15,739 nucleotides of DNA. Origin: Actinomycetota bacterium (GTDB lineage Bacteria; Actinomycetota; Thermoleophilia; Gaiellales; Gaiellaceae). The position numbers and the translations under genes were made by a program. The stretch lies in contig JACCRW010000106.1 in assembly GCA_013813345.1 (NCBI GenBank), positions 1-15,739 on the forward strand, written 5' to 3'. Below, piece by piece: positions 13,270 to 15,739 of this stretch; position 1 is the stretch's first letter, and each line of letters begins with the position of its first letter. The notes beneath the pieces are model-generated. The model did no database searches. It saw nothing but the letters and a program-made list of their open reading frames with translations, and had not been told where the DNA came from.

Positions 13270-14313
13270 TTAGCTGCGCTCGCGCTTCAGCCGCTCTACC
13301 TTCGCATCGTCGGCGGCGAGTTGCTCTGGGTGGACGTCGTAGACGAACGCTGGGCTCTCGTCGTAGGGAGCGATGACGAGACCGTTCGGCAAGTCGTAGA
13401 CCCGGACAGGGAGCGGCTCCGCATCGGCCAGCGTCAGTCGGCCGCGCTCCGACTCGAACGCGACCGTCGCGTTTCGGGGCGGCCGCTCGCGGGTGAGCAG
13501 GACGATCCGGCCGGCGGTGCGTTCGAGCACGTCCGCATCGAGGTCGAACATCGCGGCGTCGGTGCGGCCGTAGATCCGCACCGGCGCCCGCCCGCGCCGC
13601 CGAAGCGCGCGCCAGAGCAGGTCGGCGTTCGGGAGCAGGAAGCCGAACGCGACCGCCGGCAGGGCTGGCAGCCCCGCCACGTCCGTGGTGGCGGCGAGCA
13701 CGAGCGTCGCCCCGAGCAATCCCGTCATCGCGAGCCACGTCCAGGCGACCCGGAGTCCGAAACGATCGGCGGCAGCGAGGAAGAGCGCGAAGAAGAGAAC
13801 ATCCGGCGGGCCGAGCGTGGCACTTGCGCTCGTCGGCTCGCCAGGGATTCGGAAGCCGATCGAGACGTCCTCCAGGAGCCCCCGCTGCTCGGAGACGACG
13901 TACTCGGTCGGCCCGCGCCACACTGAGAGAGCGTCGACCCACGGGATGATCGCTGCGATCAGCACCGCCCAGGCGACCGTCTCGAAGTACGAGAGGAACC
14001 AGAAGCCGAGCGCCGTCAGGGCAAGGAGCTTCGCGAGGTTGAAGAGGACGTCGAGCTCTGCGAGTCGGCAGACGACGGCCAGCACGACGAGCGACAGACC
14101 GACGGGGAGAAGGCCGCGGCTCGTCCCGAGCGGGAGCAGAAGCCAGATCACGACGAGCGTCGACGGGAAGAGGACGGCGACGAGGAAGGTGACGTTCGCG
14201 GTGAGGCCGCCCTGCCAGAGGCGTCCCGCGCCGGCGCCGTAGGCGGCGAGGGCGAGCGTGACCCCGGCAAGCGCGAGCGCCCGCCGGCGGCTGAGGACGG
14301 TCAGGACGCTCAG
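13270..14313 (-). CDS. Presenilin/A22-like intramembrane aspartyl protease candidate, CTG start
   Basis: 347 aa if it starts at CTG 14313-14311. About eight hydrophobic helices up to residue 230, then a 110-residue soluble tail. Two Asp in membrane helices lie in presenilin-like contexts: D127 in WVDALSVWRGPT (compare YD-x-x-SVY of archaeal presenilin homologues) and D171 in LGPPDVLFF (where GxGD is expected), followed by PALP in AGLPALP (216-219) in the last helix. This order, YD, then GxGD, then PAL, defines the A22 family. The motif is degenerate (GPPD), so activity is uncertain. No ATG, GTG or TTG is available between the stop of the overlapping UDG-like gene and V55; CTGA mirrors the ATGA overlaps elsewhere. 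Confidence 0.6.
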   Translation of the reverse strand: MSVLTVLSRRRALALAGVTLALAAYGAGAGRLWQGGLTANVTFLVAVLFPSTLVVIWLLLPLGTSRGLLPVGLSLVVLAVVCRLAELDVLFNLAKLLALTALGFWFLSYFETVAWAVLIAAIIPWVDALSVWRGPTEYVVSEQRGLLEDVSIGFRIPGEPTSASATLGPPDVLFFALFLAAADRFGLRVAWTWLAMTGLLGATLVLAATTDVAGLPALPAVAFGFLLPNADLLWRALRRRGRAPVRIYGRTDAAMFDLDADVLERTAGRIVLLTRERPPRNATVAFESERGRLTLADAEPLPVRVYDLPNGLVIAPYDESPAFVYDVHPEQLAADDAKVERLKRERS

Positions 14314-14897
14314 TACGGCGGGAGCTCGGCGAACCAGGGCCCGACCGCCTTGAAGGCGTTCCAGAAAGCGGTCTTGGCGGGCGCCTCGTCGAGGGCGGCG
14401 TCGATGTCCGGAATGACAAGCGCCTCGATCGTGCCGGTGAAGCGCTGCAGCCCGTCGACGTTCGGCTCGAGCGGATCCGAGAGCGGGAACTCGAGCGCGT
14501 TCAGGAACGCGACCGCCGGCTCGCCCATCGCGACGAGCAGCTTCGGCTGGACGATGTGCAGCTCGCGCACGAGCCACGGCCGAGCCTCCTCCGGATCCTG
14601 GCCGGCGAGCTTGAGGCAGTTCGTCCCGTAGACCGCCAGCGGGTCGACTCGCAATCGTTGTAGTGACTTCAACAGCGCCTGACCGGCTCGGCCGTAGAAG
14701 GCGACGCCCTCCTGGATCTCCGAGGGCCGCGGCTCGTACTTGAGCAGGAAGACGTCCGCGAGCGGATGCCCGGAGCCGAGCACCGGCACGCGCAGCTCGT
14801 CACCTGCACGGCCGATCTCGTCACCGAGCTCGTTGATCTCGGAGATCGCCTTCTGCAGGTAACGCTCGTAGATCTCGTCGGTGGGCGCAGCAGACAC
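14310..14897 (-). CDS. Divergent uracil-DNA glycosylase-fold protein
   Basis: 195 aa. Recognised by EGVAFYGRAGQALLKSLQR (residues 63-81), VYGTNCLKLAG with DPEEARPWLVRELHIVQPKLLVAMGEPA: the GRAG loop, TN(c)xK and the RPWLxREI-P-K-(L/I)LVAxG helix/strand of family 4/5 UDGs. But the catalytic GEAPG loop is replaced by LKYEPRPSEIQ, the N-terminal Fe-S CxxC pair is absent, and the late HPS motif is IPDID. So it may be non-catalytic or a distinct enzyme. GTG start 14897 has aggag (14910-14906 on the minus strand) at good spacing. Its TGA overlaps the CTG of the presenilin-like gene. Confidence 0.75.
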   Translation of the reverse strand: MSAAPTDEIYERYLQKAISEINELGDEIGRAGDELRVPVLGSGHPLADVFLLKYEPRPSEIQEGVAFYGRAGQALLKSLQRLRVDPLAVYGTNCLKLAGQDPEEARPWLVRELHIVQPKLLVAMGEPAVAFLNALEFPLSDPLEPNVDGLQRFTGTIEALVIPDIDAALDEAPAKTAFWNAFKAVGPWFAELPPY

Positions 14898-14918
14898 GGG
14901 ACGCTCCTGGGTTCTCTC

Positions 14919-15739
14919 CTAGCGCACTTTCTCCTTGACCTGGGCGGCCCACTTGAGGCTCTGGAGGTAGGCGAGCGACTTCGGGCGACGCAGCACCTCG
15001 GCCCCGCGCAGGGAGAGCAGGAACTCCTCGGGGCCCTCGAAGGCGCGCATCCGGAGGGCGCCCGTGCCGACTCCCTGGAGCACGTGCGCATCGGAGCCGG
15101 CGCCCGCGATCAAGTTGTACTTGCGGGCGAAGCGCACGGCCTCGTCGTTGTAGGTCTCGAAGAGCAGACGCGCGTTGTAGACCTCGAAGACGTCGATCTC
15201 ACCGAGGTGGCGGTGGAGCGTCGTCGGGTCGGCGATCGCGTGCATCCGGTCGAACGGGTGGGGGAGATAGACGAGTCCCCCCTGCTCGCGGATCGCGGCG
15301 ATCGTCTCGCCGAACGAGAGTCCACGCGGGATCTCCTCGCGCAGGAAGAGCCCGATCACCTCGCCCTGTACGTCCGACTTCACCTCCTCGCCCGGGATCA
15401 CGATCAGCTCGCGGCCTCGCGCCGCCTCGACCGCCTCGAGAGCGCCGCCGAACGTGTTGTGGTCGGTGATCGCGATCGCCCCGAGCCCTTCTGCCTCAGC
15501 GTGGTCGAGCAGCTCCTCGACTCCGATCGAGCAGTCGTGCGACCACGACGTGTGCATGTGCAGGTCGGCGACGATCCAGGGACGATCCGCCAGCGGGTCT
15601 GTGGCGCGGCGCACCGCCCGGTCTCGGCGGCGGCCTGCAAGACCACGGTAGAGCTCGTCCAGCTCGCGCGCGACCTCGCGGAAGCTCTGTCCCGCCTCGG
15701 CCCGGCCCGCGGCGGCCTTCCGCTCGCGCAGCTCATCGT
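14919..15739 (-). CDS. PHP-domain phosphoesterase, possibly fused to a glycosyltransferase (runs off the right edge)
   Basis: PHP domain (TrpH/YciV-type) with the metal ligands LHMHTSWSHD, AITDHNTFGG, IPGEEV, YLPHPFDR and GSDAH. PHP proteins of this kind hydrolyse phosphoesters such as nucleotides or short RNA 5' ends. A GTG at 15614 would give 231 aa, but the frame stays open to the window edge for another 41 codons. Those codons encode DELRERKAAAGRAEAGQSF then REVARELDELYRGL, the look of the C-terminal helices of a GT4 glycosyltransferase. Either the PHP domain is fused to one, or the preceding gene ends just here and the frame is a coincidence. It lies 21 bases before the UDG-like gene. 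Confidence 0.85.
   Translation of the reverse strand, partial: DELRERKAAAGRAEAGQSFREVARELDELYRGLAGRRRDRAVRRATDPLADRPWIVADLHMHTSWSHDCSIGVEELLDHAEAEGLGAIAITDHNTFGGALEAVEAARGRELIVIPGEEVKSDVQGEVIGLFLREEIPRGLSFGETIAAIREQGGLVYLPHPFDRMHAIADPTTLHRHLGEIDVFEVYNARLLFETYNDEAVRFARKYNLIAGAGSDAHVLQGVGTGALRMRAFEGPEEFLLSLRGAEVLRRPKSLAYLQSLKWAAQVKEKVR

Noticed and set aside
12977..14419. 480-codon frame extending the antitoxin upstream
   Set aside because: The upstream part overlaps the whole presenilin-like gene and is low-complexity Arg/Pro; the AbrB domain begins just after ATG 13243.
1..15739. CRISPR arrays, insertion sequences, prophage or integration sites
   Set aside because: No regularly spaced repeats, transposase or integrase motifs were seen on either strand.

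Overview
The window is high-GC, gene-dense bacterial DNA, with very short intergenic gaps and many start/stop overlaps. GTG and TTG starts are frequent. Gene content (DUF2630-like protein, Arg/Ala-rich proteins, actinobacterial-style small DNA-binding protein, M3-like peptidase, VapBC) suggests an actinomycetota genome, probably the deep-branching Thermoleophilia (Gaiellales/Solirubrobacterales type). That placement is inference; there is no rRNA or marker phylogeny here. No gene-free stretch exceeds 300 bases.

Layout, left to right. 1-1374 (minus): a 44-aa membrane peptide, an excisionase-like HTH protein and the N-terminal half of an ABC-F ATPase, linked by an ATGA overlap and a 2-nt gap. 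1477-2016 (minus): a thioredoxin-fold lipoprotein whose frame is interrupted by one TGA exactly where the first Cys of the CxxC active site belongs; a hairpin with a GGUC apical loop follows. I read this as a candidate selenoprotein. 2143-2595 (plus): two small membrane proteins and a strong terminator. 2665-3450 (plus): a DUF1385 membrane protein, convergent with a SAM methyltransferase (3447-4205, minus). 4347-4419: tRNA-Ala(UGC). 4443-6936 (minus): a rhomboid protease, a minimal zincin and a 29-aa membrane peptide joined by TGATG overlaps, then a DUF2630-like protein and a coiled-coil protein.

6974-7501 (plus): a ferritin. 7652-9151 (minus): an M3-like metallopeptidase, divergent by only 19 nt from a plus-strand series of YjbQ-type protein, ABC exporter ATPase and permease (overlapping starts and stops) and a class I RNA m5U methyltransferase (9171-12583). 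12594-15739 (minus): a probable operon made of a PHP-domain protein fused to the tail of what looks like a glycosyltransferase (runs off the edge), a degenerate uracil-DNA-glycosylase-fold protein, a presenilin-like intramembrane aspartyl protease candidate and a VapBC toxin-antitoxin pair.

The two most notable items are the UGA-containing thioredoxin-like lipoprotein with its SECIS-like hairpin, and the presenilin-like protein (Asp in a VDALSVW motif, GPPD in place of GxGD, and a PALP motif), which appears to start at CTG. All assignments rest on reading motifs by eye; no searches were run.
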